NCBI GenBank assembly: GCA_019649035.1
Contig: BMAT01005477.1
Coordinates: forward strand, 570,539 to 606,045
Origin: Elysia marginata
Lineage: Eukaryota > Mollusca > Gastropoda > Plakobranchidae
Length of the DNA: 35,507 bases
Reading direction: 5' to 3'
This document shows positions 1-12,784 of this stretch, one piece after another. The notes under the pieces were generated by a model. The model was given only the letters and a program-made list of their open reading frames with translations. It was not told the DNA's origin and ran no database searches. The position numbers were made by a program, and so were the translations under genes. Numbering within the stretch: position 1 is the first letter of the stretch; every line of letters starts with the position of its first letter.

Positions 1-400
1 CGTAGTACACAGACTATGCTAACCCGTTTTCAACCAACACTTTCAAAGCGGCACCCAAGTAATTGTACCTCTACGCACATTTTATCATGTTCTCAGCATC
101 GTTTCTTTCCCCTTTACGGTATTCCTTTTAGATTGCCATCATTTCCTTTGCTGTGTTAGTAGTGTACATAAACGGTGAAGTCTTCTTTTCAGCAGAGGCG
201 TTTGTATTAATGTTCGTCTGATTGGAACAATGCTTCGCTAGTTCCAGCCGAGCCCGTCAAGAACACAGTTTATAACGAGATTACTGAAGCACCAGCTTCC
301 GTGCCCCCCAAAGACTTCAACGGAAATGTTTTTAGTGGCCCTACACCCAGCTTTTGTTTTTCTGTCGCTAGAGGCCTATCCAGTGGGGAAATCGATGGAG
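1..400. other. Unique non-coding DNA, nothing recognised
   Basis: I looked in all frames for long open reading, splice-site pairs, tRNA boxes and terminal repeats and found none. The sequence is of mixed composition without tandem structure. The window starts inside it, so an element running in from the left cannot be excluded. Confidence 0.5.
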
Positions 401-415
401 GGTAGTCTTGAGTAG

Positions 416-690
416 TCTTTTGTGTCTCACTCTTTCTTTAAAGTTTCCTCTATCTCTTTGTCTTCCTCTGGTCACCTCTCCCTCTTTCTGCCCCTCTATC
501 TCTATCTGTCATCCAATACGTCCTTCTCGTTTTCTCTCCGTGTGTCCGTTTCTCTGCCTTGTCTCTACCGAGCATCATCTATTCTTATCTCAGTTTTCGC
601 TCTCTCTTTCTCTCTCCCTCTCTCTCTTTCTTTCCCCTCCTCTCTCTCTTTCTCTCTCTCCCGCTCTTTTTCATTCTTTTATTGACTTTC
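416..690. repeat. Degenerate pyrimidine-rich (TC)n tract
   Basis: The plus strand is almost wholly C and T, and is densest with TCTC runs between about 599 and 680. Three frames stay open here only because CT-rich DNA seldom forms stop codons, so the Ser/Leu/Phe-rich peptides are artefacts. It is an interrupted simple repeat. Confidence 0.8.
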
Positions 691-699
691 TACTATCTC

Positions 700-1885
700 A
701 TTTATAGTTTTTTATACTGGTTGATGACAAAACAGAGTGTACATATTTTTAGCCTCACCCTTTTTTCCCTTTCTATAACTTAGTCTTAGCAAGTATTTTG
801 CATCTCTCACTCAGAAAAGTATCATTCATATACTATAGAAGTCTAAATGTCGCTTATGGTTTGAATGAAAAAACAAAAAACCATGAAGAGAGTTAGTAAA
901 AATAATATCTGGAAATGTGAAAAAGAATGTAAGAAGAAAGGGAAAACAAGCAAGGCGTAGAGATAAAGTAAGAAATGAAATAAAAACATGAGGGAGCAAG
1001 AAGCACAAAAATATAATATTTTTTTCTTACTTATTCCTCCAAGATCTCATTCGCCAGTAGTATCACATTCCTCCACAATTTAACGCCTCTACTCTCGACC
1101 CATTTTGTTTTACTGATGTCTGATGTATAACATCTTATATTGCTATTGTTTGTTCCCTGACTATAACTGTTCCAATAGTAAAATCAGAGTTATGTTCAAT
1201 CGCTCATTGTAATAATCTTCTTTTCTTTGAGTTTTTTCATTGGCCTAATATAAAGCAATAAAAAACATCCCTTTTGTTAAGTGAACAGCAAGAAAGAGCA
1301 TAAATTTTTATGCTCTTATCTAATCACCAAGCCCTGTCCTCAAACGTCAAAATCAGACTGTTCTGATTGATAGAAGAAATTCCCCTTGCAGGGTAAATTT
1401 GTTCAAAATCGATTGCAAGAGTCATGACAGTTTTCCTGTGTGGCTTTTTAAATCATTAGCCGTTACGAAAATATGACTGTGTTTCCTATTTTGATCTCGC
1501 AATATAATATATACTGTGGCTTGGAGATAGGGTCGGCAGAAGGAAAGCTAAAAACCCAATTTTATGGCAAGTAACTGAAAAAAACAAAGAGTCGGCATTT
1601 AGATCTTATGGAACTGTTTCGAATTGGCTCTTTTTTTTTTAAACATTGCGTTTACGCTATCTTTGCTTCTTAGTTTAATTCTTTTCATTTGTTAAAAAAA
1701 AAATATTTTCAGAAAACTACCCTCTCAGTTGTTTTTTTATCATAAATAAAATAATCTTGATTCGAAAAGTTAACAAACGAGGAAGAAATATTGTACTCAA
1801 CTTTCATTTGTGGTTTTTTGGTACCATAACCTTGTCGTCGCGAATATTATCCTTGTGTTTTTAGAAGTAGTAATTCTTGTTGTTG
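700..1885. other. AT-rich unique DNA, no gene seen
   Basis: The stretch has poly-A and poly-T runs (for example about 1021-1028 and 1631-1640) but no tandem array, no terminal inverted repeats and no coding frame of note. It reads as ordinary intergenic or intronic DNA. Confidence 0.5.
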
Positions 1886-1888
1886 TAA

Positions 1889-1951
<63 letters not shown>

Positions 1952-1965
1952 CAATAGTAGCAGCA
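1886..1965 (+). repeat. (AGT)n trinucleotide microsatellite
   Basis: The plus strand carries an essentially pure run of the TAG/AGT triplet from about 1889 to 1951. Interruptions (GCA, ATA) collect at the right end, as usual for an ageing microsatellite. Larger arrays of the same motif class occur near 12.5 kb and 23.7 kb in this orientation, and near 11 kb in the opposite one. Confidence 0.95.
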
Positions 1966-2587
1966 ATATTAGTCTAGGTTTTCTTGCAATTAGCCTTAGC
2001 TATGTGTATACGCAAACCATATCTAGTTCTTTGTTTTTAAACCAGTGTAAGAAATTGTGGTTTTTTTCCTACACGTATTCCAGCTGGTTGGCATAAATAT
2101 TCTGTTGTGTGCCTTTAAACAAACTAGAATCTTCCATATTGCGGCCTACTTTCGGTTTTTTTTATCGCTAGACTCCCGCTTCGCATCTGTCACTCATATG
2201 TTCATTGTGAATCTGTCTCTTGTTGATGTAAATTCTAAACTCTGCTTTTCCCATAGCGATGTCATCGTCAAAAATGCGTCATATGGAAGGTATTTATGTG
2301 TTTACAATTTTAGTAATCAGACTTACGGAAGCGAAACAGACCATGTGTATCGCTAAAAGGTCGCAGTTTGTCTGAAACGGGAATTTCCTGTCCTAACGTG
2401 CTAGACAAAGGGTGGGTACCGGTGTAGTTTTTGTATTACCCGTAGCATTTGAAAAAAAAGTGGCGGGTGTAAGTCACTGTTCATTATGGCAATGATGGGA
2501 CAATGAGAAGTTAGATAGACAAAAAAACGTAATTGTCAGATAAACCGCAAGATATAGAAGAGTCGCAAACAGAGAGAGATAAATAGA

Positions 2588-2591
<4 letters not shown>
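1966..2591. other. Unique DNA, nothing recognised
   Basis: A 99-codon open frame runs from 2057 to 2356 but its composition is ordinary, it has no recognisable domain, and it is not longer than expected by chance in AT-rich DNA of this size. No repeat structure was seen. Confidence 0.45.

Positions 2592-2632
<41 letters not shown>
2592..2632 (+). repeat. (GA)n dinucleotide microsatellite
   Basis: About 20 uninterrupted GA units, sharply bounded on both sides by unique sequence. Such purity suggests a recently active and probably length-polymorphic locus. Confidence 0.95.
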
Positions 2633-2636
<4 letters not shown>

Positions 2637-4935
2637 TGATATGAGAGTATTCATATATAATTATTGTAGAAAGAAACAAACCGGCAATCAAACATACGCA
2701 CAGCACATGATAGAAAGGAAGATAAACAGAGGCAAATAAGGGAGAAAAACTTCTCAGTGTATTGTTTGAATGTCAGAATAGGTCACAGGCCGATAAATGT
2801 CGATGTTTATGTGGTTAATATGAGGACCGGGGACTCTCATTATATCAATGGCTATGCTAACAAGGGTTAAGCTCATGCCACTCCTAAAGAAAAAAGGGAC
2901 ATGTCCCATGTTTTTAATGGCCTTAATGTACACGATTTGACCCAACTCGTCCCTTCTGAGATGTACATGTATTTTTCTTATTTTTTTTACTCGCAAAGAT
3001 TGCTTTTAACATAATTTTCTTTATATTCTTACTTTTAAATGAATATTCCAATGATGTGATAGTTATTTGCAAACCTGAGAGCAATAAATGGTTGCTCTTT
3101 TTCTAAACGTCAAATAGATAGAGTTTTGATTTTTCAAACAAGCTTGATTAAAGTTAAGTTTTCCTTTTACGTCAATCTTTTCCAGCTTCGGTGACTTTGT
3201 GGTAGAGTCTTATCTTGTAAATTTTTTCAAGAGAAATTATACGGGATGATGTCTATAAAAAAGAGAGATACAACGTTTATCCAAACTCAACACCATGCCA
3301 GTCGGACAATAAAAGCTCAAACAATCTTTAAAAATTGGCAGATGTATACTTAAAGTGGATTTTGGCTTGTCATAGCCTTCTTGGTTTGCTAACCAAAACG
3401 GTGTCGGATAGATTAGTGTATTTATTTTAATTCATCGAGTTATGTGAATAAATTTGGATTCAGTTGTAGGACGAAAGAGCTCGGTTGTTATTAACTATTG
3501 TCAACGATCATATTTACTTAGAGTACTTAGACCGGAGTTAACACTTCGCATTGACGATCTGGATTTATTCATCAGCGGCGCAGAATTTCTTATGACAAAT
3601 CTCGTTTAGTAAGTGTATTGCAAAAAAGCCACGTCGTAGTCTAGGTGATAGACACAAGGCCTATAGACCAGATAGAGATCAGGCGTTCAAACCAGTATTT
3701 GAATAATCCCAGGATATACACGGACATAAACAGTGAAAGAAATATTGTCGTTATGCTACAATGATGATCTGTTTTACTGCTCCTCAGTGAGTCACGAAAC
3801 TGCAGCTGTTGATTCCGATAGCACATGAACAGCGCTATTACAACACCATACAGGGTTAAGCGATACTACAATTATAAAAAACGTTCGTTTTTCTTTTTGT
3901 ATATACATTATAATTGTGCTCATTAGTTCACCGTCTGTCCCATATCTAGGCAGCGGAATTGGACATGCGCGAAGTTATATAAACATTTTTTTTGTGTTCG
4001 GCCATTAATTAATCCCTTGTGTTTATGTTTTATAACGATTTATTCTGAATAACAAAGGAGAAACTTGATACTGGGTTTACGTGTTATGGGTTTTCTTTGT
4101 CATAGAATCTTTTAAGATTTTAAACAAAGCGCACATTATTTTATCGCCACTTCTGTAGTATCTGATCTGCATTTTTATTTCTTATAAAAAAAAACCAAAC
4201 GAAGCCAAAGTATAAAACGAAAGCAAATCATTTTTTGCAAGAGAAAATTAATACTCAATTCTTAGAGAGACTGGATTATGGCAAAAGCTCCTGTAGCAAA
4301 GGGAAAAATCCAATAACAATAGAAAAACGGAATTAGCCGCAATTTTCTTCACCACCTTAAGCTCCAACTTGAATTTTTACACTTTTCTTCGACGCCCTAA
4401 GCTCCAGTAAGAACAAGGTCCTAATTTTACTGGTACAGACAAGAGAAAAAAAAAAGAATCTCCCGCTCTCGTCAATCAATACAAAAGATTGAGAAGAAGC
4501 TCAGCATCTCTCAGCGTGCATGGCGGCTTTGATCAATAGGATATTCACCAGGTGCTAATAGCGTGGTAAATTTACTGCACTTCGTCGCCATCACCAGTCC
4601 TTCACCCCCCACCTCAGTGCTGCTAATTGAAGGGTATTAAAAAGTCGATAGTCTTCTTCTTATTCTTCATGTGCGTGGGAATGAAAGTTCGATAAAAACC
4701 CATTTTCTGGGATCTATTTCTGAGGCCAGGAGAAAGTAAAGTCAAGATTATTTTAGTTTGCCGGCTGAGAGGACTAGATGGGTATAAGATTGTAGCTTTC
4801 TGCGTGCGTGATTATACTTATATCTTTATGTTCTGAGACACAGGGCGTGAAAAAGATTTAGGTTATCTAAATAGATCGATGCACCACGATAAGAGTACCC
4901 TCCCCCCTCCCTCCTTTCCCCAAGAATAAGTTGGG
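2633..4935. other. Long unique AT-rich stretch, no gene
   Basis: There are only short open frames and no tandem or terminal repeats. Two small items stand out: the 12-bp palindrome GGGACATGTCCC at 2896-2907, and a block near 4490-4700 with TCF-like and E-box-like words. Otherwise the sequence is featureless at this level. Confidence 0.45.
4490..4700. promoter_or_regulatory. Possible cis-regulatory block (TCF/E-box motifs)
   Basis: The block is less AT-rich than its surroundings. It holds CTTTGATC (about 4528-4535), which matches the known TCF/LEF consensus, a CAGGTG E-box-like word near 4550 and TAATTG near 4625, the core of many homeodomain sites. Each word also occurs by chance. The case rests only on their clustering in non-repetitive DNA, so it is a weak inference. 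Confidence 0.15.
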
Positions 4936-6757
4936 ACATAAAGATAGATAGATAGAGGGGTGGATGACCAGAAGAATGAGGTATGGGTGCGTGGATGGGC
5001 AGATTAATTTACATGTTTAAGGATGCAATTCAAATTTCTGACTCCACCACGAAAGATCCTCAACAGCACTTAGCGAACATATTTGGAAACTGAAAGAAGG
5101 AAATGCAAACTTCAGCATCACATGGGACATACTGGAACAGGCCCCAACCATACTCAACAAAAAGTAAAAAATGCAATCTTTGCTTATCCAAAAAAAAATT
5201 CCCATACTGAATAAAAAACCCAACCTGAACAAAAGAAAGGAGGCAAGGAGATTCTAAGCTGGTGCATGCATAGAAAAAAATACCCTTTGGAAAGTTTCAA
5301 GACACCGGAAGGAAGCAGAAAGCGAAAATAACAAACCTTACCATAAGAGAGCACCAAGCTCGAAACAGACATGTCGTAAGGTGGGCCTTTCAGTTCCACG
5401 TTCTTAATAATATTTCTATAAGCTCCGTTTTGAAGGTTCAGCCCTGTCTAAACATGTACTCTGTCAGGAAAATACGTAGATGGATACATAGGTAAATGAA
5501 TAGATGGGTGGATGAATTGAATAACAAAAGTATGGACAGATAGGTAAAATCAACAGGGAATGATGAAATATTAGGATTTTAAACGAATGGACAGATAATT
5601 ATGACAATCGCTAAAAATGGAGATATAAATGAACGAAATTAATGCAATGTGATAAGACATAACTTTTATTCTATCTTTTATGTAGACGTCGGATAGACAG
5701 ACGAGGCCAGCAAAACACAGGTATATGATCTACATCTTCCGGAGGAGGTGATTGAATAAAAAAATCCGTTCTAAGTAGACAACAAGGTTTACAGGATTAT
5801 AGGTTGATATGTTTAACAACCAGTGTACACCGGGTACAAGTCACTCAGGCTACTAGTTCTCAGTTAGACCCCTGACAAACTGACAATCTGCCATTAAGTA
5901 TAGTTTCATCGCATCTGTTTTCCCTAGAGATTATAATCTCAGAATAAATAAAAGGGCTGAAATTTTAAAAAAATGTTCAGCCTCTTCCAGGTTTTACAAT
6001 ATATTTTTGAGAAAAATCTTATCACTCAGTATATCTAATTATGCCCATCACGGTTGCCTTACATATTAAAATGTGGAGAGACAAGGGAAAGCCACGTCAT
6101 CTGATATCTTACGTCACGCAAGAAAGGAATGAACACTTTTTATAGGTAAAAATCGAACAATGATAATGTCTATTTCTGTCAGTTTACGTCAATTTTTGCG
6201 TCACGTTATATTTTTTCTCACGGCTTTCATCGACGACCTATAAGATTTGCCGATTTGGGGGCAATATTTCTAACTGCAGTTCTTAGATTTTCTGCAATAT
6301 TCCATGTTTAATACAAACTCTTTTCATAAAAAAATAAACCCAAATATATTTGTTCACTAAAATCGAAGTAATTTTGTGCTCATTAAAACATTTCGGCCTG
6401 CTTCGCGATCATTTTAAAATGATGCACTCATCTCGAATTTCTCGTCGCTTACATGACCTTTTCAAAATGTGTTTATCTTTCTTATTAGCTCTCGATCGTG
6501 ACTTCTTGATAAGCAACCGCTGCATTTTGCTGCTCAATATTAATATATTAACAATGATAGCACTCAGCTCGCGGCGTCTAGAAGCGTGTTTGCTTTATGG
6601 AAGGCTCTATCAGTGATTGATTTTATTTTACATATTTCTAAAAGGTAGAGTTTTTAAAACAAAAATAACACAATAATACTACAACCTGACAAAAGTACTA
6701 ACTCTCCAATAAGCTATGACCAGTGTAAAAATCTATTGAAACTGAGAACCACTGAGC
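4936..6757. other. Unique DNA with degenerate GATA/GATG-like patches
   Basis: Short imperfect tetranucleotide patches of GATA/GATG type lie at about 4940-5000 and 5475-5515, remnants of old microsatellites. The rest is unique. Two overlapping 71-codon minus-strand frames at 5017-5399 have no recognisable content and are probably chance. Confidence 0.5.
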
Positions 6758-6775
6758 GGGGGGGAGGGGGGGGGG
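6758..6775 (+). repeat. G-homopolymer pair
   Basis: Seven G residues, one A, then ten G residues. Such runs often mark slippage or sequencing uncertainty, and can also form G-quadruplex structure. Confidence 0.85.
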
Positions 6776-6849
6776 CGCTAAACTCAGTTTAACAAAACAC
6801 ATCAGAGTGTCAGGGAGAAAAACCAATGAATGCTCTCTTCTATTTCCAA

Positions 6850-7070
6850 ATGATATCTCCGCGATCTGGCTCTGTACCTCTCGAGAAATAGCCCATATTT
6901 AAATTCAAGCTTTTGACTGAACTTGGCTCGCCGGGGAAGCTCAACGGGAAGCAGAGATATTTTGTTTGTTAGTAAACACCAAACTGTCTTCTCTGGTCTG
7001 TAACATGCTATTGTGATGCGCTGTTTGGAGAAAACAGTAAAATCGATAGATTTATCTTGGCGTGAAATGA
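6850..7070. promoter_or_regulatory. Possible regulatory block with paired forkhead sites
   Basis: TGTTTGTT at 6963-6970 and GTAAACA at 6972-6978 both match the known forkhead (FOX) core, in opposite orientation and separated by one base. The surroundings are non-repetitive and somewhat GC-richer. Two perfect cores side by side are less likely by chance than one, but nothing in the window links them to a gene. Confidence 0.2.
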
Positions 7071-7439
7071 GAGACTGTGTTGTATAGTAACATAAAAAAA
7101 CTGTGAGCCCAAAGGCAGGAGGCAGGATGAAAAGGAAAAAAAGAAAACATAATTATGATTTCTCTAGATCCGGGTATGAACTCGAGCGAGTAAAATTGCA
7201 TGCCACAGCTGAGAGGATGCGCTCTTCTTTTTCCAGAATTTTCGTTTTAAGTATTGACTTGTTGACATAGACGAGAAAGGACGCCGATATTGTGAAAATA
7301 ATGAATGGCGCACAAGTTGTAATTTACAGGAAAACCCTAAAAAAATAACACTGATTTCTTTGCTATTACCCTTGAGTGGATTGAAATCGAAAGTAAGATT
7401 GAGAGCAAGAAAAGTTAAATAGGCAAAGGGAAAGTGAGA

Positions 7440-7665
7440 CTGTGGTGGAGACAGACAGACAGTTGGGTTGAAAGGAGAAAAAGAGGTAAGAGAAAGGGAG
7501 AGAAAAGTAAACTATGGGAAAAATAAGGAGAAATTGTCAGCAACCAGAGAACTGAGAAGACTAAGTGAAGAGGAGCGGAGAAGACGGGAAAGGAAACGAT
7601 GTGTGGAGCGAGAAAGGAATAGGAGTGGTAAAAATCGAGGATTAAAGATAGATAGAGATAGATAA
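7440..7665 (+). repeat. Purine-rich (polypurine) tract
   Basis: The plus strand is mostly A and G for over 200 bases. It begins with a short GACA patch near 7450 and ends with short GATA units near 7650. The Lys/Arg/Glu-rich frame at 7468-7665 and the longer frame opposite it are composition artefacts. The tract could form triplex DNA. Confidence 0.7.
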
Positions 7666-8670
7666 AGAATTTATTTATAATGGAAAAACAAACTGACATA
7701 TTAGTTGAAACTAACACACGTAACGCGTGATATATAAAGTGGCACATCCTCTTTCAAAAATCCCTATGCGACTCTAACTCCTGACAGTTCCAGGTATATT
7801 GTAAATCAAGATCACGTGACGGGGAGAAGCTCATGGGAAACTGTCTTACATTTCACACCAACACACACATATACTTGATGACATACTAATGTTCGGTAAA
7901 TTGGGTCATCTAGTAAATTACATGCCATGTACCATGTCTGACGGCTGCCAGAAATTGTGCTGTCCTTAGTACCTAACATAATTCTGAACAGCCGGTCAAT
8001 GTGATTATTGTTATAGTTATTTCATGTCTGTAAGAACTTTTAAATTTGATAACTAGGACTGGATTTTTCCCTTTACCTGACATATCTTGCAGACGTTACA
8101 AAAGTATTTGAGTCATGCATTGGAACGCAGGTAATTGGAATTAAAATATTTATTACATTTCTCACGTTGGAGAAGATACGTTGTCGTACGATGGATGACT
8201 TTGCAAGTTTATGTCGTTACATAGTTAACCTTTTCCCAAGCTTTTAGGCGGAATGTGAAAGAGGTTAAGCAGTGTGACGATAAAGTAAAAAAAAAACAGT
8301 CTATTTCTTAAAATTGGAGTTCAAGAATTTTTTCAGAAGACTAGGTCTAAACCCACTTGATAAAAATGTTGCCCAGCGTTCCTGCGAGGCACGATTCTTG
8401 GACATTCCACAAGGTGACAAGACTGACCACGTAGCACTTTGCTAGATTGGGTACTAGACAGTTGGCTTGTGGTTTTACCAGCTATGTATAGCCAGCCGTC
8501 ACGTGGATAGCTACAGCCCGTTCCTGGTCTTGTGAGTTAGAAAAAGAAACTCTGGAGCTTATGGGGTCTCTTGGTCATGGGCAAGTTTTTTGAATAGTAT
8601 TCAAACATCATTGTATTGTCGTTAAAAAACTTTGTGGCCTATCGTGAGTGAGAAAGGACTCGCAGTGGTA
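7666..8670. other. Unique DNA, no gene
   Basis: No coding frame, tRNA box or terminal repeat was seen. A moderately GC-rich patch at about 8370-8545 contains a CACGTG E-box word near 8500 and a short imperfect hairpin (GCTAT/ATAGC). I do not recognise it as a known repeat. Confidence 0.4.
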
Positions 8671-8704
8671 GCGTGTGTTGTGTGTGTGTGTGGGGAGAGG
8701 GGGG
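8671..8704 (+). repeat. (TG)n with G-rich tail
   Basis: A short interrupted TG run is followed directly by two runs of G. It is a minor simple repeat. Confidence 0.8.
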
Positions 8705-10975
8705 CATTTTAGGTATATATCATATTGACATAGTCAGTGTTGTAACATGTTTAACGCTTTCTCTGTCTGCTTGTCTGTAAGTCTTTCCGCGCCGTCTGTG
8801 CACTCATCTCTCCTCCTTCCTCTCTCCCTTTCTATCGTTTTAAAATTTTTATTTTGTCTTCGAAAAAAATGTACTTCTTTACGCGTTTTGGACAAATAAA
8901 TGTACTGCTTTGCGCAGCTAAACGCACTTTGGTGTGGTGGGAAACGCGAAGTAAAGATAAAAGCATTATAATTGCTGTAACTTACGTTCGAAAAAAGCAG
9001 AATTTATTTGAAACTCAAGATATCTATAGCGTAGTCCATTTTTTGAAGAAGCACGCTTCACTGTATTTTTGTCATTTAATGCAGCTATAAATATTACTTT
9101 AAGTCGATGTGTGCCGTGCCGTGCATGTTTGTATGATATTCGATAAACCTATACTTTTTCTATATCTTTGAAATCATACCTCACATTCTCAAAGATTTTT
9201 AATATGATAATATAATCTCAACAACACTCTCAAAGGCAAACATTAAGCCGCGCATTACGTTTGGTTGCAAATTAAGGAGAGTCTCAAACGTATTGATTTC
9301 CCTTCGTAAAAACATGACTGTACACTTGTCCAGTCCTTGAAGCTGAAAACAAAGGAAATTATGTCTCTTTCGCTTACATTATTTGCACTTCCTAAAATAT
9401 AACTAATTATCCGTGAATTTGGATGGACTGATAAATAGGTATATTGGCTTTCCGGCTTTGTCTGCAACAATGTCTGTCCGATTGTCCTGGTTAAGCAAGT
9501 ATCCCATTATTTATCACCCTGGTGACCAACCCATAGCCAACACTGAGTGGTTGAATCAAAATGGATTAGATGATAACGTGACAAACGAAACAAACACAGT
9601 TTGGGCAATAAGACAAGTTGAAGACAGAGCTCACTTTTTTGTCTTTTACTTGTATACAGGAAACGAGCCTCCAATGGTAAATCGAAAATGTAGAGGACTA
9701 AGAAGGCGGTAGGGCATCGTAACTCTTACTCTTAGCGCAATAGTAATGGCCATAACACCAAAAGTACTCTATACATTTTTGGCCTATATTTGTATCTATC
9801 ATTCAAATAGAAAATATGGCAGTCAAATAAGTACATGTTTTATCTATCATCCTTTTTCCCTTTCAAATCAAAATGCTGACAAGATAAATTTATAAACATC
9901 TCCAGAAAACTTAAGTACGAGGCCAAGAACCTCCTAAGCAAGCGCCAATAGACCCCAACCTTATATTCAGTTTTGCAAATCACTTGCCTAAAATTCTCTA
10001 TTCGGTCACGATCTATCTGTATCAAAATTAATCGAAAAAGATTGGCTTTTCGTCGCAGTAAAAACCAAAGTTTAACACCTCCTCAACGCCATGCTTCGAT
10101 ACTCACTTCAAATACTTCGAATACTACTCTTTATAGTTTATGATTTGTAGATTTAAGATAGACGTTCAGTCCTGTACCCAATAGGGCCTTGTCTGCGAGC
10201 AAGAAAGAAAGTAGAAAACTGTGACAGTTTTAATCCCAATCAACATTGTAGTTTTCATTTGTAGTCAAAGCTGAGATGCTAAACAAAATCTTGCACTAGT
10301 TTTATTTTACTTCTATTTTTTCCTCCAGGGGCAACAACTATTCCTCGATAATTAGTTTATCGAAAATTTTCGATCTAGCATTATAGTCCACACACTCTTC
10401 AATCAGGAAAAGGCTAGACTGCTTATAGCCTCGGGTCAAAGCGAAGGGTCAAAGAGGACCGAGTTGATTAATATCTTGATATTTTCACGCTGAAAACTAA
10501 ACAAAAAAATTTAATTGCCATGGAATTGTCAATTTTTGCCCAAGCAATATTGGAGTCAACCTGCCATGTAGACAGTTTTATCCGAACCCAGGCTAAGAGG
10601 AAATTGTTTATATGTTCTTTGCTTCGTAATTGGTTAAAAATTCTATAGGAAGGGAAGATGCCCATTGCTCTAATTTTTATTTTTAAGTGTAACTGCGTTT
10701 TGAAAACAAGGTCTTGATATGCCCGTTTCGACTATACGATCGTACCTCTAGTGTTTTCTACTGTTGGAGCAATGTTATACTACGCGTGTTGCTACTTAGA
10801 TTTTTTGTTAATTTTATCGTCTTAACCTTCAATGTTCGTGTTGATTTCTTCATTTTAAGTTGAATAAACTTATTTTCTACGTTTTTCACACGACTTTTCA
10901 CGTTTTCAAGATTTTAAAAGAACTCACATCAGGATTTTTATTCGTTTACTCGGTTATTATTTCTGGTGTTTGTGA
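8705..10975. other. Unique AT-rich DNA, no supported gene
   Basis: The best open frame is 99 codons at 9413-9712 (plus). It has low-complexity-free composition, with Trp, Tyr and Asn well represented, and no domain I recognise. A pyrimidine-rich acceptor-like sequence ends at about 9660 inside it. Length and position are compatible with chance. Nothing else stands out. Confidence 0.4.
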
Positions 10976-10977
10976 CA

Positions 10978-11046
<69 letters not shown>

Positions 11047-11101
11047 CACTTCTACTTCTTCTACTACTACTACTACTTGTAGACTACTACTACTACTACT
11101 T

Positions 11102-11150
<49 letters not shown>

Positions 11151-11185
11151 CATTACTACTACTACCACATTACTACTACTGCTAT

Positions 11186-11235
<50 letters not shown>

Positions 11236-11328
11236 TTATTATTATTATTATTATTACTACTACTACTTCTTTACTTCTACTGCTGCTACTATTACTTTCA
11301 CTACTTTAACTACTGCTGCTACTACTAT

Positions 11329-11383
<55 letters not shown>

Positions 11384-11421
11384 GTTACTTCTAATACTAC
11401 GTCTACTACTGCTGCTGCTCG

Positions 11422-11461
<40 letters not shown>

Positions 11462-11510
11462 GTTATTAATTACTACTTCTACTACGACTGCTGCTGCTAC
11501 TGCTACTACT
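10976..11510 (+). repeat. Long interrupted (TAC)n array
   Basis: Over 500 bases of TAC triplets on the plus strand. Variant triplets (TTC, TGC, ATT, GTT) are scattered through it, and a pure ATT block lies at about 11232-11258. Runs of Leu, Tyr or Thr in the three frames are translation artefacts. The motif is the reverse complement of the GTA array at 12541-12783. The variant blocks show that several older sub-arrays were expanded separately. Confidence 0.95.
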
Positions 11511-12540
11511 AAGAAGCACTATAGAATTTGCTTTGATGTAGGCCTACTGAGCATTCCAGAGGAACCTCTCAAGTGCTGTTTTCAATGAGCATCAAGATAA
11601 TGGACTACTTGTTAGCGGATTCGCACAGGAATAACCAATCAGACACAATCAAGAATGGGGGAGGAATGTGGAGTACTTAGTGTGTAAGACAAAAAGACGG
11701 GTTACTAGTGCTAAACCCTGATTATATTTATAGGCTGGGTAAGAGATATTAATCTAAGTACTGCTAGTATGAGTAGTACCTTGTGAGAGCACATTGTTGT
11801 TGCTTTTTTTTTTTCAAGAGTCTTCTTCTTTTCCTGAATTCTTAGCATTTTATATCTGAAGATGGATCAACGAACTTGTCTTAGAAATAGGCTCTATGTC
11901 GATGCAATTACATATCAAAGCAGAAAGCAAAGAGGGTTGTCTGGGTGTGTGTGTGTGGTGGGGTGGGATGGGAGTAATGGAGGATAATGAAGCTTTCTAA
12001 CAAGTTTGTAGGCAGCGAGTGGCGGCTCGACGTAATGCGTGAGCAACTCAGCGAAAGCGAAACGCACCAGATGAAAAGAGAAAGATAAGACGAGGGAAGA
12101 AGGAAGGAACGTGCGCCTGCAGTCCCCGCAAAGTGAGTCATCCGAGTGTCAGGAATCGCTGTGTGACACAAGGGACTACCAGTCACTGTGGTAGGACAGA
12201 CATCGCTGCTGCGGGAAGTCATTATAAACGTCGTCTAGGCTAGTGTCTGGTGGCATTCTAATGGTTGTCGCATGGCAAGAGGACGAAGAAGTGCTGCATT
12301 CCTGCGTCCCTGTGCTACTGTAGCAGTTCAGTGAAAAGTTGAAATCTCTGATAAGCAGCATAGTTTTAGGGAGCAGAGAAGAGTTAGATCTAAATGCATG
12401 TGATGCGGCTGTAAGGGTCTGCTTCGTTCGAGCATCGCGCAAATATTAGAAAAACGCTTTATTCATATCACTATTATGTTTAGGAAAGAAGAAAATAACT
12501 TGTACTACCACTACTATGAGGGATACATTCTCGCAGCAGT
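11511..12540. other. GC-richer unique DNA between opposed triplet arrays
   Basis: This roughly 1-kb segment, especially 12000-12440, is visibly richer in G, C and CpG than most of the window. Minus-strand frames of 104 codons (11908-12222) and 88 codons (12176-12442) overlap in it without recognisable domains. It may hold an unrecognised exon, 5' region or regulatory element. A short (GT)n patch lies at 11943-11957. Confidence 0.4.
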
Positions 12541-12541
12541 C

Positions 12542-12617
<76 letters not shown>

Positions 12618-12731
12618 CAGCAGCAGCAGCAGGAGTAGTAATAGTAGTAGTAGTAGTAGTAGTGTTTGTATTGATAGTAGTAGCAGTAGGAGTACTAGTA
12701 GTAGTAGTAGTAGATGTGGTAGCAGTAGTAA

Positions 12732-12784
<53 letters not shown>

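Noticed and set aside
9413-9712. A 99-codon frame with fairly protein-like composition
   Set aside because: No domain, promoter or convincing exon structure was found, and the length is within chance.
10860-11309. A 149-codon frame rich in Leu, Tyr and Thr runs
   Set aside because: It is the translation of the (TAC)n array, and all three frames give homopolymeric peptides.
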